Assembly (NCBI RefSeq): GCF_003610895.1
Contig: NZ_MCAS01000067.1
Coordinates: 247,842-311,841 of the forward strand
From: Paraburkholderia fungorum
Lineage (GTDB): Bacteria; Pseudomonadota; Gammaproteobacteria; Burkholderiales; Burkholderiaceae
Direction: 5' to 3'
DNA: 64,000 nucleotides
Under the pieces are notes generated by a model, which saw nothing but the letters and a program-made list of their open reading frames with translations, searched no databases and was not told the DNA's origin. Shown here one piece after another: positions 17,150 through 25,592 of the stretch; positions within the stretch are counted from its first letter, which is position 1; each line of letters starts with the position of its first letter. Position numbers and translations under genes: made by a program.

Positions 17150-18772
17150 TCAGGCCATCGCCCGGTTCGCCGCCAGTACGCCCCAATAGGACGCTTCCTC
17201 GAACAGCGACATCCCTGAAAGATCGGCATGGGCGAACAGGATCGGGCCGTTCGCGTCGCGCAAGGCGAGCAGGCCGGGGCGGCTCAGGAAACCCACGTCG
17301 GGTGTGGCCATGGCGTGACCGCGTACAGTGATTTCCAGCGCGGCGGCATGGCGCCACAGATCGCGGCCGTAGGCCGGTACCAGGTCGATCGCCGCCTGGG
17401 TGCGCAAGTCGTCGGGATGCGCGGCGGCAAGCCAGCGGCGCGTGTCATCGGGCGCATCGAGGTTCAGTGCCTGGTAAGCCGAGAACACCGAGCGCTGCGG
17501 CGGCGACAAACGGATCAATTGATGGGTCGAGACCACGTAGCCGAGACCGTCACCGCGATAAACGACGTTGTCCCACGCGAGCGGCACGCCTTGCGCTTCG
17601 CGCGGCATGCCGTCCATCAGGAAGTTGGATACCAGCCACGGCGCGCGCGGCGGCAGATCGCGTGCGGCGTCGAAGCCGTAGGCGCGCAGCGATTGCGGCA
17701 TCACGTGCTGCGCGACGAAGAGCGGCATCGCACAGACCGCGCGGCGCGCTTTCAGCACGAAGGTGGTGGGCATGTTGTTGCTGTCGATGCGAACGCACAG
17801 CGCCTCGATGCCACCGGCTTTCTCGTCGACACGCGCTGCGAAGCCGGGCAGCGACCATTTGTGCTCACCCACTCGCTTGCCGATGGACGCGCTCAACCGG
17901 GTCACCATGCTGTGCAGGCCATCGGGCCAGGTCAGCACCGCGCCATCCTCCGCGTTGCGCGCATGGCCGCCGCGCGCGGAAAAGTAGTGCAAGCCGGCCC
18001 ACGCGGAGACACGTTCGTAACCCGCGCCGAAATCGTCGCGGCAGGCGTAGTTCAGATACCAGTGCAGCGACGGCGCGGTATAACCCTCGTCGAGCAGCCA
18101 TTGCCTGAACGAGCGCTTGTCCAGCGCACGCCATTGCGTATCTTGCGAAGACTGCGCGAGCGGAATGCAGAACACCTTGCGGCCGTCCTTGCCGAACGCC
18201 GTGCGCAACGAGTCGGTATAGGCGAAAAAACGCTGCTGCTGGGCGAGCTCCGCCGGGTTGATGCCAAGCGTGGGCACGAGACCGTCCTGCCACTGGCCGT
18301 CGATCAGCAGACGTTCGTCAGGCGCATGCACCAGCACGCGTTCATCGAACACCGGCCGCGCTGTGAACGGATCGGCTTCGATGACACCGAGGTCGGCGAG
18401 CATATCGCGCAGGTGAGTCGATTCCATCGAAGGTAACGGCAGGTAGTGCGCGCCCTTCGGATAGCCGAGATCGCCATACTGGCCGCCCGCCGCGTTGCCG
18501 CCGAACTCCGGTCCGGCCAGCACGACGAAGTCTTTGTGCCCCGCACGCGCGAGTTGCCAGGCGCACGACAAACCCGCGGCACCGGCACCGAGAATCGCGA
18601 TGTCGGTTTCGATCGTGCCCGAGGGCGGCGGCAAGCCGCGATGGTCGCGCAGCGCGTGACCCTCGCGCATGCCGGGGCTGTCGATCACCGGCGTCGTCTC
18701 GATCCAGCCGGTGCGCCCGCAACCGGCGAGCGAAGCCGCCGCGCCGGCGAGCAGAAAAGTGCGGCGGTCCAT
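17150..18772 (-). CDS. FAD-dependent amine-oxidase-like lipoprotein (polyamine locus)
   Basis: A 540-residue flavoprotein. ATG 18772 is chosen because it overlaps the stop of the spermidine-synthase-like gene by one base (TGATG) and gives a signal sequence with Tat-like arginines and a lipobox (MDRRTFLLAGAAASLAGCG), so it is probably an exported lipoprotein. The dinucleotide fold is at about 58-85 (IAILGAGAAGLSCAWQLARAG). The rest is amine-oxidase-like: an HAR-rich central domain and a C-terminal ILFAHADLSGMSLFEEASYWG segment like the closing FAD motif of monoamine/polyamine oxidases. Coupling to an aminopropyltransferase-like gene and to SpeD across the divergent promoter suggests a polyamine or polyamine-modified substrate; that is inference. 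Confidence 0.85.
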   Translation of the reverse strand: MDRRTFLLAGAAASLAGCGRTGWIETTPVIDSPGMREGHALRDHRGLPPPSGTIETDIAILGAGAAGLSCAWQLARAGHKDFVVLAGPEFGGNAAGGQYGDLGYPKGAHYLPLPSMESTHLRDMLADLGVIEADPFTARPVFDERVLVHAPDERLLIDGQWQDGLVPTLGINPAELAQQQRFFAYTDSLRTAFGKDGRKVFCIPLAQSSQDTQWRALDKRSFRQWLLDEGYTAPSLHWYLNYACRDDFGAGYERVSAWAGLHYFSARGGHARNAEDGAVLTWPDGLHSMVTRLSASIGKRVGEHKWSLPGFAARVDEKAGGIEALCVRIDSNNMPTTFVLKARRAVCAMPLFVAQHVMPQSLRAYGFDAARDLPPRAPWLVSNFLMDGMPREAQGVPLAWDNVVYRGDGLGYVVSTHQLIRLSPPQRSVFSAYQALNLDAPDDTRRWLAAAHPDDLRTQAAIDLVPAYGRDLWRHAAALEITVRGHAMATPDVGFLSRPGLLALRDANGPILFAHADLSGMSLFEEASYWGVLAANRAMA

Positions 18773-20289
18773 CAGCGCAGCACGTGCTTCCAGTCCTCGT
18801 CGAAAAGGCGGACGAGCGGCTGGTCGTTCAACTGGTTCGGCGCCATCGGCAAGGCCGGCATATCGGCGGGGAAGTGAAACATCTCGACGGCGGTTTGCGC
18901 GTCGAGCCAGCGCGTGGGCACCGAATAATGCGTCGGGATCGTGTAATCGCGCCGCTTGCCCGCGATCACAAATCCCCAGTCGCCGAACGAAGGCACATAG
19001 CAGTGATACGGCCACGTATTGAAGCCCGCTTCGCGCAAGGTGTCGACGATGGTCCAGTACGCATGCGGCGCGAAATACGGTGAGGTGGACTGAATGACGG
19101 CATAGCCGTTCTCCGAGAGATGCCGCGACAGCATCCGGTACACCGGCACCGAATACAGACGGCCCAAACCGAAGTTGGTCGGATCGGGGAAATCGACCAC
19201 GATCGCGTCGAATACCTCGGCATTCGATTCGAGCCAGCGCACGGCGTCGTCGTTGATCACATGCACGCGGGGATCTTTGAGCGAACCCTGATTGAGTTTG
19301 ACGAGCGGCGCGGAATTCGAAAACAGCGTGGTCATCGCCGGATCGAGGTCGACCAGCGTCACGCTTTCGATGTTGCGATGCTTGAGAATTTCACGCACGG
19401 CGAGGCCGTCGCCGCCGCCGAGCACCAGCACGTGTTTGGCCCACGGCAGCGCTTCGAGCGTCGGATGAATCAATGCTTCGTGATAGCGATGCTCGTCGCG
19501 CGAAGAGAATTGCAGATTGCCGTTAAGGTACAGGCGCATGTCGTCGTGCCATTGCGTGAGCACGATACGCTGGTACGGCGTGGTTTCGGAGAAGATCGTC
19601 TCGTCGCCGTAAAGACCGTGTTCGGCCCAATGGGTGAGGCGCTCCGAGAGCACGAAACCTGCCGCGAGCAGGCTGATCACGAGCGCGGCACGCGCCAGCT
19701 TGCCGGGCACGTTGCTGATTTCGGCGCGGAACGTGTGCGTGGTCCATAACGCAACCAGCGCGTTGAGAATGCCGAACAGGAAGCCGGTGCGCAGCAGGCC
19801 GAGACGTGGCGCGAGCACGAGGGGAAACAGCAGCGAGACCGCGAGCGAGCCGAGATAGTCGAAGCTCAGGACATCGCTGACGGTATGGCGAAACGCCTGG
19901 CGGCGCTGCTGGAACGCGCGCATCACGAGCGGAATCTCCATGCCGATCAGGACGCCAAGCACCAGCACCACCGCATAGAGCGCCGCGCGAAACGGCGCCG
20001 AGAGCCACGCGAACACACCGAACAGCATGGCCGCCGACAGACCGCCGAGCAAACCCACCAGCAATTCGATATCGACGAAGCGATCGAGCACGTCGTCATC
20101 GTCGATGAACTTGGCGAGCCATGAACCGACGCCCATTGCAAACAGATAACAGCCGATCACCGACGAGAACTGCAGCACCGAGTCGCCCAGCAAATAACTC
20201 GAGAGCGTGCTGCTGATCAGTTCGTAACCCAATCCGCATGAGGCCAGCACCAGTACCGACAGAATCAGCGTGCGATTATGTTTATTCAT
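18772..20289 (-). CDS. Membrane-anchored spermidine-synthase-like protein
   Basis: A 505-residue fusion of an N-terminal membrane domain (about six to seven helices, residues 1-210, beginning ILSVLVLASCGLGYELISSTL) and a C-terminal aminopropyltransferase domain (about 225-480). In the latter, the nucleotide-binding VLVLGGGDGLAVREILKH, the acidic VDLDPAM, NDDAVRWL and the DFPDPTNFGLGRLYS segment match spermidine synthases that use decarboxylated AdoMet. ATG 20289 starts the first hydrophobic helix; an earlier frame start would add 36 polar residues. It is the first gene of the minus arm of the locus, with the FAD oxidase coupled downstream, and diverges over 127 bp from DUF350-SPFH-DUF4178-SpeD. 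SpeD there could supply its aminopropyl donor. Confidence 0.9.
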   Translation of the reverse strand: MNKHNRTLILSVLVLASCGLGYELISSTLSSYLLGDSVLQFSSVIGCYLFAMGVGSWLAKFIDDDDVLDRFVDIELLVGLLGGLSAAMLFGVFAWLSAPFRAALYAVVLVLGVLIGMEIPLVMRAFQQRRQAFRHTVSDVLSFDYLGSLAVSLLFPLVLAPRLGLLRTGFLFGILNALVALWTTHTFRAEISNVPGKLARAALVISLLAAGFVLSERLTHWAEHGLYGDETIFSETTPYQRIVLTQWHDDMRLYLNGNLQFSSRDEHRYHEALIHPTLEALPWAKHVLVLGGGDGLAVREILKHRNIESVTLVDLDPAMTTLFSNSAPLVKLNQGSLKDPRVHVINDDAVRWLESNAEVFDAIVVDFPDPTNFGLGRLYSVPVYRMLSRHLSENGYAVIQSTSPYFAPHAYWTIVDTLREAGFNTWPYHCYVPSFGDWGFVIAGKRRDYTIPTHYSVPTRWLDAQTAVEMFHFPADMPALPMAPNQLNDQPLVRLFDEDWKHVLR

Positions 20290-20416
20290 CGTGCTGGGCA
20301 CCCCGGTCCGATCTGGATATACTGGCGGCGATTTCTGCGAGCCGTCGATCGGCGCTGCCGGCATAATCAGGGCCGGTAGAAACGGCATGCGCGGCATGCA
20401 AAATCCGGGGGAATAA

Positions 20417-20803
20417 ATGGGTGATGCCTTTTCTTATGGGATTCATTTACTGTCGGCTTTTGCGCTGATCCTCGGATTCGCGGCAGTTTACCTCAAGGTC
20501 ACACCGTTCGACGAACTGGCTTTGATACGCGAAGGCAATATCGCGGCACTCCTTTCCTTTGCCGGCGCGCTGGTCGGTTTCTGCCTGACGCTGGCCTCGA
20601 GCATCGCGCACAACTCCACGCTGCTGCTGGTGCTGATCTGGGCATTCGGCGCGATGGTCGTGCAGGTTGCCACTTACGCGTTGCTTACCCGGCTTCTGCC
20701 CGGCATGAACCACGCGATCGAAACGCGCAATACCGCTATGGGCGGCTTGATGGGCAGCGCGTCGCTAGTTGTCGGTATTATCAACGCTGCCTGTCTGACC
20801 TGA
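20417..20803 (+). CDS. DUF350 inner-membrane protein
   Basis: A 128-residue protein with four predicted membrane helices (about 8-26, 42-62, 66-90 and 108-127) and the internal similarity typical of DUF350 (YjfL) proteins; the repeated AALLSFAGALVGFCLTLASS and MGGLMGSASLVVGIINAACL helices are rich in small residues. The biochemical role is unknown. E. coli yjfL lies beside yjfC, a glutathionylspermidine-synthase-like gene, and here DUF350 again sits beside polyamine genes. First gene of the plus arm of the locus, 64 bp before the SPFH gene. Confidence 0.88.
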   Translation: MGDAFSYGIHLLSAFALILGFAAVYLKVTPFDELALIREGNIAALLSFAGALVGFCLTLASSIAHNSTLLLVLIWAFGAMVVQVATYALLTRLLPGMNHAIETRNTAMGGLMGSASLVVGIINAACLT

Positions 20804-20866
20804 TTTCCGTTTAACCCAATTCATACAATTGCCTTATAGGCGGGCGCCTCGCGCGAGGAGTGCACA

Positions 20867-21877
20867 ATGAGTTTCGGATCGTTTATTCGCAAGCAATTTG
20901 TCGACGTTTTGCAATGGACGGAAGAACGCGACGGCGTATTGGCCTGGCGTTATCCGATGGAAGACCAGGAAATCCAGTACGGCGGTCAACTTACGGTGCG
21001 CGAATCGCAAATGGCGCTATTCGTCAACGAAGGGCGGATTGCCGATGTATTCGGCCCCGGGCTTTACACCTTGACCACCCGCACGATGCCCGTGCTGACC
21101 AGCTTGCGCAATTGGGACAAGCTGTTCGAGTCGCCGTTCAAGTCCGACGTGTATTTCTTCAGCACGCGTTTGCAGCTTGGCCGCCGCTGGGGCACCCCGC
21201 AGCCCGTCACGATCCGCGATCGTGAGTTCGGGCTTGTGCAGGTGCGTGCATTCGGCATCTATTCATATCGTGTGGTCGACGTGCCGTCGTTTCATCGCGA
21301 GATCAGCGGCACGCGCGCGATCTACACCGTCGACGATCTCGAACAGCAGCTGCGCAACCTGGTCGTGACTGCAATGAGCGTGGCGTTTGGAACGGCAGAC
21401 GTACCGTTCATCGATATGGCCGCGAATCAGGAGCTGCTGTCGCAGCGCATTGGCCAGGCGCTCGCACCGGTATTCGCGCGCTACGGTGTTGCGCTCGATT
21501 CGTTCGCCGTGCAAAGCGTGTCGCTGCCTGATGCGCTGCAAAAGACGCTCGATGCACGCATCAGCGTCGGCATGAGCGGCGACCTGAACAAGTTCGCGCA
21601 GTACCAGGCGGCGCAATCCATTCCGCTCGCCGCGCAAAACGAAGGCGGCATCGCCGGTGTGGGCGCCGGTATGGCGGCCGGCGCGGCGATCGGTCAGGCA
21701 ATGACGGGTGCGCTCAACTCGCAGACGCAGGGGCAAACGGAACAACCGGCGCAAACCTCCTCGAACGATTACGTGGAGCGCCTGCAACAACTCAAGACCC
21801 TGCTGGACAAGAGCCTCGTTACCGAAGACGACTACGCGAAGGCGAAAGCCGAGATTCTCGCCAAGCTGACGAAATAA
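20867..21877 (+). CDS. SPFH-domain (flotillin/band-7-like) protein with C-terminal SHOCT-type helix pair
   Basis: A 336-residue scaffold-type protein. Residues 20-235 form an SPFH-like domain of the virion-core-protein-like group (ESQMALFVNEGRIADVFGPG, then YTLTTRTMPVLTSL and EFGLVQVRAFGIYSYRV). Residues 260-290 are a Gly/Ala-rich hydrophobic segment (GVGAGMAAGAAIGQAM), and the last 35 residues (about 302-336) form a SHOCT-type short domain (LKTLLDKSLVTEDDYAKAKA). Such proteins oligomerise at membranes. The gene is followed after 9 bp by the DUF4178 gene, and the two are commonly seen together; a membrane-surface complex with DUF350 and DUF4178 is plausible. No signal peptide. Confidence 0.88.
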   Translation: MSFGSFIRKQFVDVLQWTEERDGVLAWRYPMEDQEIQYGGQLTVRESQMALFVNEGRIADVFGPGLYTLTTRTMPVLTSLRNWDKLFESPFKSDVYFFSTRLQLGRRWGTPQPVTIRDREFGLVQVRAFGIYSYRVVDVPSFHREISGTRAIYTVDDLEQQLRNLVVTAMSVAFGTADVPFIDMAANQELLSQRIGQALAPVFARYGVALDSFAVQSVSLPDALQKTLDARISVGMSGDLNKFAQYQAAQSIPLAAQNEGGIAGVGAGMAAGAAIGQAMTGALNSQTQGQTEQPAQTSSNDYVERLQQLKTLLDKSLVTEDDYAKAKAEILAKLTK

Positions 21878-21886
21878 ACGCCCTCG

Positions 21887-23449
21887 ATGTTCAGTACTTC
21901 GTGTCCACAATGCGGCGCACCGCTCGAGTTCCGTTCCGCCGCGGCGGTGATGGCCGTCTGCGAGTCGTGCCGCAGCACCTTGCTCAAACGCGGCGAAGCG
22001 GTCGAACGGATCGGCGAGATGGCCTCGGTGTTCGAGGACTATTCGCCGCTGCAACTCGGCGCCACGGGTCTCTACGCGTCGCGTACTTTCACGCTGCTCG
22101 GGCGCATCCAGCTACGCTACGACGCGGGCTACTGGACCGAGTGGTACGCCGCTTTCGACGACGGCACGTTTGCCTGGCTCTCCGATGCGTCCGGGCAATA
22201 CGCGGTTACCACGCAAAAGGATCTTGACGGTAACAGCAGTGCGCTTCCGCCATTCGATTCGCTGAGCCCGGGCGTGCCCTTCGAATTCGGCGGCAAGCGC
22301 TATCTGGCGTCGGACATTCGCACGGCGCAATGCGTCGGCGGCGAGGGCGAGCTGCCGTTTCGTGTCGGCGACGGCTGGCAGGCGCGTGTCGCCGATTTCC
22401 GCTACGAAGACAGATTCATCACGCTCGACTATTCCGATGCGGATCAGCAGACGGGCAAGCCGGTGGTGTACGAGGGCGAGTCGGTCGAGTTAGCCTCGCT
22501 CGCCTGCCAGGGGTTGCGCGACGAAGCGCAGATTCGCGAATCTGCCGGTCGTTATCGGGGCGAGCTTGCGGCATTCACCTGCCCGAGTTGCGGGGCATCG
22601 CTTGATTGCCCTGCGGGCGTGGCGAACTACGTGATCTGCGGATCGTGCCATGCGGGTGTCGATTGCAGCGCCGAACAGGCCACGCTGTTTTCGAAGAAGC
22701 GCAGCGTCGAGGCCATCGAAACCGCGCTGCAGCTGGGCGCGAGCGCCACGTTCGATGGCGCGAAATATACGGTGCTCGGCTTGATGCGCTGCCGTACTCC
22801 TGACGCCGAATCCAGCTGGGACGAATATCTGCTTCACAACCTCGAACGCGGTTTTCTGTGGCTCGTGCATAGCGAAGGCAACTGGGAACGTGTCGATGTG
22901 TTGAACCGTTGGCCGATGATCGGCCAGGACGGTCAGGTGCTCGAAGCTGGTAAGACCTACCGTGAGCGCGAGCGCTACGACGCCGAAGTCATGTACGTGG
23001 CGGGCGCGTTCAATTGGCGGGTTCAGGTGGGCGACAAGACGTCGATTACCGATTTCGCGTGGCGCGACTTCAAGATGACGCGCGAAACCACCGCCGATGA
23101 AATCGTCTGGTCGTGCGCAAAGCCTTTGAGCAATAGCAAGGTAGCCGAACGATTCGGCGTGCCGGAACTATCGGCCGAAACGGCCGGCGGACGTGGGGCC
23201 GAGTCCGCGAGCGGCAGCGTGACGGGAAAAAGCGAAGGGCCGAGGAAAGGCGCGTTCGGTCCGTGGCCCTGGATCGCTACTGTCGCAATGGCGTTCATCA
23301 ACTTCAACAAACTGTTCGAATTCGACGGTTCGACGGTGCTGGTGATCGTCGGCATGGTCGCATTGTGGGCGCCGGAGTGGATCTGGCGCGCCGTGCATGA
23401 AGACTCTCATGTGTCGCGCAAGGGCGCGTCACGAAGCACGTCGAGGTAA
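21887..23449 (+). CDS. Double zinc-ribbon DUF4178 protein with C-terminal membrane helices
   Basis: A 520-residue protein made of two similar halves. Each starts with a four-cysteine zinc ribbon: CPQCGAPLE...CESC (about 5-27) and CPSCGASLD...CGSC (about 226-248). Each is followed by a beta-rich DUF4178 module beginning with a LQLGATG/LQLGASA segment, then GYWTEWYAAFDDGTFAWLS and SSWDEYLLHNLERGFLWLV. A low-complexity Ser/Gly/Lys linker (about 425-452) leads to two hydrophobic segments near the end (PWPWIATVAMAFINF and VLVIVGMVALWAPEW). It probably sits on the cytoplasmic face of the membrane with the preceding SPFH protein. The molecular activity of DUF4178 is not known. Confidence 0.87.
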   Translation: MFSTSCPQCGAPLEFRSAAAVMAVCESCRSTLLKRGEAVERIGEMASVFEDYSPLQLGATGLYASRTFTLLGRIQLRYDAGYWTEWYAAFDDGTFAWLSDASGQYAVTTQKDLDGNSSALPPFDSLSPGVPFEFGGKRYLASDIRTAQCVGGEGELPFRVGDGWQARVADFRYEDRFITLDYSDADQQTGKPVVYEGESVELASLACQGLRDEAQIRESAGRYRGELAAFTCPSCGASLDCPAGVANYVICGSCHAGVDCSAEQATLFSKKRSVEAIETALQLGASATFDGAKYTVLGLMRCRTPDAESSWDEYLLHNLERGFLWLVHSEGNWERVDVLNRWPMIGQDGQVLEAGKTYRERERYDAEVMYVAGAFNWRVQVGDKTSITDFAWRDFKMTRETTADEIVWSCAKPLSNSKVAERFGVPELSAETAGGRGAESASGSVTGKSEGPRKGAFGPWPWIATVAMAFINFNKLFEFDGSTVLVIVGMVALWAPEWIWRAVHEDSHVSRKGASRSTSR

Positions 23450-23451
23450 GC

Positions 23452-23604
23452 GTGAGACAGCTTTTATACGTGCTTTACGCGCTCGTTGTGATTGTCATGT
23501 TCAGTTGCACATCGATGACCGGAAACGGAGGCGGCAGCGGCGGTGGCGGCTATGGCAGTACGTCGGCGCGCAGCGGTTATTCATCATATGGGGCGCATAA
23601 GTGA
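23452..23604 (+). CDS. 50-residue lipoprotein-like peptide in the polyamine locus
   Basis: A GTG start at 23452, with GAGG just upstream, opens a 50-codon frame located exactly between the DUF4178 stop (23449) and SpeD (23615). Residues 1-19 are a hydrophobic signal ending in VMFSC, a plausible lipobox with Cys19; the rest is a Gly/Ser/Tyr-rich tail (GNGGGSGGGGYGSTSARSGY). Tight packing on both sides argues it is translated. It looks like a small secreted lipoprotein; the function is unknown and I recognise no family. Confidence 0.6.
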   Translation: MRQLLYVLYALVVIVMFSCTSMTGNGGGSGGGGYGSTSARSGYSSYGAHK

Positions 23605-23614
23605 GCGCACTGCC

Positions 23615-24004
23615 ATGACATCCATGCCCACTCCACGCGAGGCCTGCGGCTCACATGTGCTGGCGGATCTGGGCGGAATCGCTGCGGCGTTGCTGCGTGA
23701 CGCCGTGGCGCTTGAGACGATTCTGGTGAACGCGGCGGGTGCCGCTGGGGCACGGGTGCTATCGGCGCATTTTCATCACTTCGGTGGCGAACATGGCGTG
23801 ACGGGCGTGGTCCTGCTCGCGGAATCGCACATTACCATTCACACGTGGCCTGAACATCGCTTTGCCGCGCTCGATATTTTCATGTGCGGCAAGGCGCGTC
23901 CTGAAGAGGCGGCCGCGCAGATCGCACGTGATTTGCAGGCTGAACTGCAAAACGTGCGGACCTGCGAGCGCGGTTTTCGGGTTGCCGGGTCTTCGCCGCG
24001 CTAA
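23615..24004 (+). CDS. speD: S-adenosylmethionine decarboxylase proenzyme
   Basis: A 129-residue prokaryotic (class 1B) AdoMet decarboxylase, which cleaves itself at Glu70-Ser71 to create a pyruvoyl cofactor and produces decarboxylated AdoMet, the aminopropyl donor for spermidine synthesis. The processing site is LAESHITIHTWPE; Ser71, His76 and Cys91 have the same spacing as Ser63, His68 and Cys83 of the Thermotoga enzyme. ATG 23615 is chosen because it gives the usual length and follows the small lipoprotein gene by 10 bp; an upstream in-frame start would overlap that gene. It is the last gene of the plus arm and functionally links it to the spermidine-synthase-like gene of the minus arm. 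Confidence 0.95.
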   Translation: MTSMPTPREACGSHVLADLGGIAAALLRDAVALETILVNAAGAAGARVLSAHFHHFGGEHGVTGVVLLAESHITIHTWPEHRFAALDIFMCGKARPEEAAAQIARDLQAELQNVRTCERGFRVAGSSPR

Positions 24005-24020
24005 AGCGTCGTAAACCCGG

Positions 24021-25592
24021 TCAGGGTGCTTTGGCGGCTGCCGTGGGCATGGCCTTGGCCGGTGCTGCGGCAGCGGGCGTTGCGGAGGTGGGTCCGGCGG
24101 TAGACCCTGCGTTAGACCCCGTATTAGACCCAGTCACCCCCGGCGCCGTCTGCGTATCGGTTTCCCACCCGCCGCCCAGCGCGAGGAACAGGTTGACCTG
24201 ATCGATCGCCACCTGACCTTCCGCGGCCGCCACCTGAGACTTCGTCGAAGTCAGCGTACGCGTCGCATCCAGATCCGAAATGAACGACTCGCGCCCGGCA
24301 AGGTATAGCCGATGCGTTTCATCCGCCGACTGGGCGGCCGACTTGAGTGCGGCACGCAATGCGTCGGCGCGCATGGTGTCGGACGCATAGGTCGCGAGGC
24401 TGGTTTCGGTTTCACGCAGCGCGGTCAGCACCACGCCGTCGAACTTCGCCAGCGCGACGGTGCTCGACGCCTGCGCTTCACGCACCCGGCCACGCGCGCC
24501 GTTCGTCGGGAAGGTCCAGCTGATCAGCGGGCCGAAAGCCCAGCGCGCCGTGGGCGACGTGCCGAGATCCTCCAGAACGCCCGTCAAACCCGCCGATGCA
24601 CCGATGCTCACGCTCGGATACAACGCACCCGTCGCCACGCCGATACGTGCGGTCGAAGCCGCCAGTTGACGCTCGGCCTCGCGCACGTCCGGACGGCGCT
24701 TGAGTAGCGCGGCGCCGTCGCCGATTGGAATCGGCTGACGGATTTGCGGCAGCGTGTTGCAGGCCAGCACGGCCGGCGGCAAATCGGACGGTGCGCGTGC
24801 GAGCAGCGCCGCGAGCCGGTATTGCGCAATCTGGCGGCGCGCCGTGTAGCGGGGAATATCCGCCGCCAGGGTATCGACCTGGGTCTGGTTGCGCGTCACA
24901 TCGGGCTGATTGCCGCGACCCGCGTCGCGCAGCCGGCGCGACACGTCCGCGCGCTGCTTCTGCAATGCCAGGGACTGCTGCGCGATTTTGAGTTCCTCGG
25001 CGGCCGAGCACTGGTCGACATAAGCGCGCACCACATCTGCGACCACCGTGATCCGCGCGAGATCGCCGGCCGCCTGCACCGCTTCCGTGTCCGCCGACGC
25101 CGCCTCGACACCACGCCGCAGTTTGCCGAACAGGTCGATTTCGTACGAGATGCTGATACCGATGTCGCCCTCATTGACGACCGGCAGCTTCTCGGTGAGC
25201 AGATACTGCTCGGCGGATTCCTGCGCGCGTTCGATGACTGCCGACGTCTTGCCGGAGAAACCGCCCTGCGCCTGCGCCACACCCAGCGCTTCACGCGAAC
25301 GCGCGAGGTTAGCCGCTGCCACGCGCAAGTCGGTATTCGATTGCAGCGCTGCGTCGACGAGGCTGTTCAGCACCGGATCGTCATAGAGTTTCCACCAGAT
25401 CGCGGGCACGTTCTGCCGCGTGGTCAGCCGGGCATCGGCGCCTTCGATCGGCGCATTGGCGAGCGGAGCATTGACCAGTGCCTGCTTCGGCAGCGCGTAG
25501 TTGGGGCCGACGTTCATGCAGCCGTTGAGCGTGAGCGCCAGCGGCAAGAGCGGCAGCAGCGGTAATAAGGGCAGGGCGCGCGACAGCTTCAT
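24021..25592 (-). CDS. Outer-membrane efflux lipoprotein (NodT/OprM-like)
   Basis: A 523-residue outer-membrane factor of the RND/MFS-type NodT family, forming the exit duct of a tripartite pump. The signal peptide has a repetitive Leu-Pro core (PLLPLLPLLPLALTLNGC) and a lipobox with acylated Cys25. Two OEP repeats follow (about 70-270 and 290-480), with family segments such as LAASTARIGVATGALYPSVS and ALREVETSLATY-like text. The C-terminal 45 residues are Gly/Ser/Thr/Ala-rich low complexity. It overlaps the end of the HlyD gene by four bases and is the last gene of the efflux run. Confidence 0.93.
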   Translation of the reverse strand: MKLSRALPLLPLLPLLPLALTLNGCMNVGPNYALPKQALVNAPLANAPIEGADARLTTRQNVPAIWWKLYDDPVLNSLVDAALQSNTDLRVAAANLARSREALGVAQAQGGFSGKTSAVIERAQESAEQYLLTEKLPVVNEGDIGISISYEIDLFGKLRRGVEAASADTEAVQAAGDLARITVVADVVRAYVDQCSAAEELKIAQQSLALQKQRADVSRRLRDAGRGNQPDVTRNQTQVDTLAADIPRYTARRQIAQYRLAALLARAPSDLPPAVLACNTLPQIRQPIPIGDGAALLKRRPDVREAERQLAASTARIGVATGALYPSVSIGASAGLTGVLEDLGTSPTARWAFGPLISWTFPTNGARGRVREAQASSTVALAKFDGVVLTALRETETSLATYASDTMRADALRAALKSAAQSADETHRLYLAGRESFISDLDATRTLTSTKSQVAAAEGQVAIDQVNLFLALGGGWETDTQTAPGVTGSNTGSNAGSTAGPTSATPAAAAPAKAMPTAAAKAP

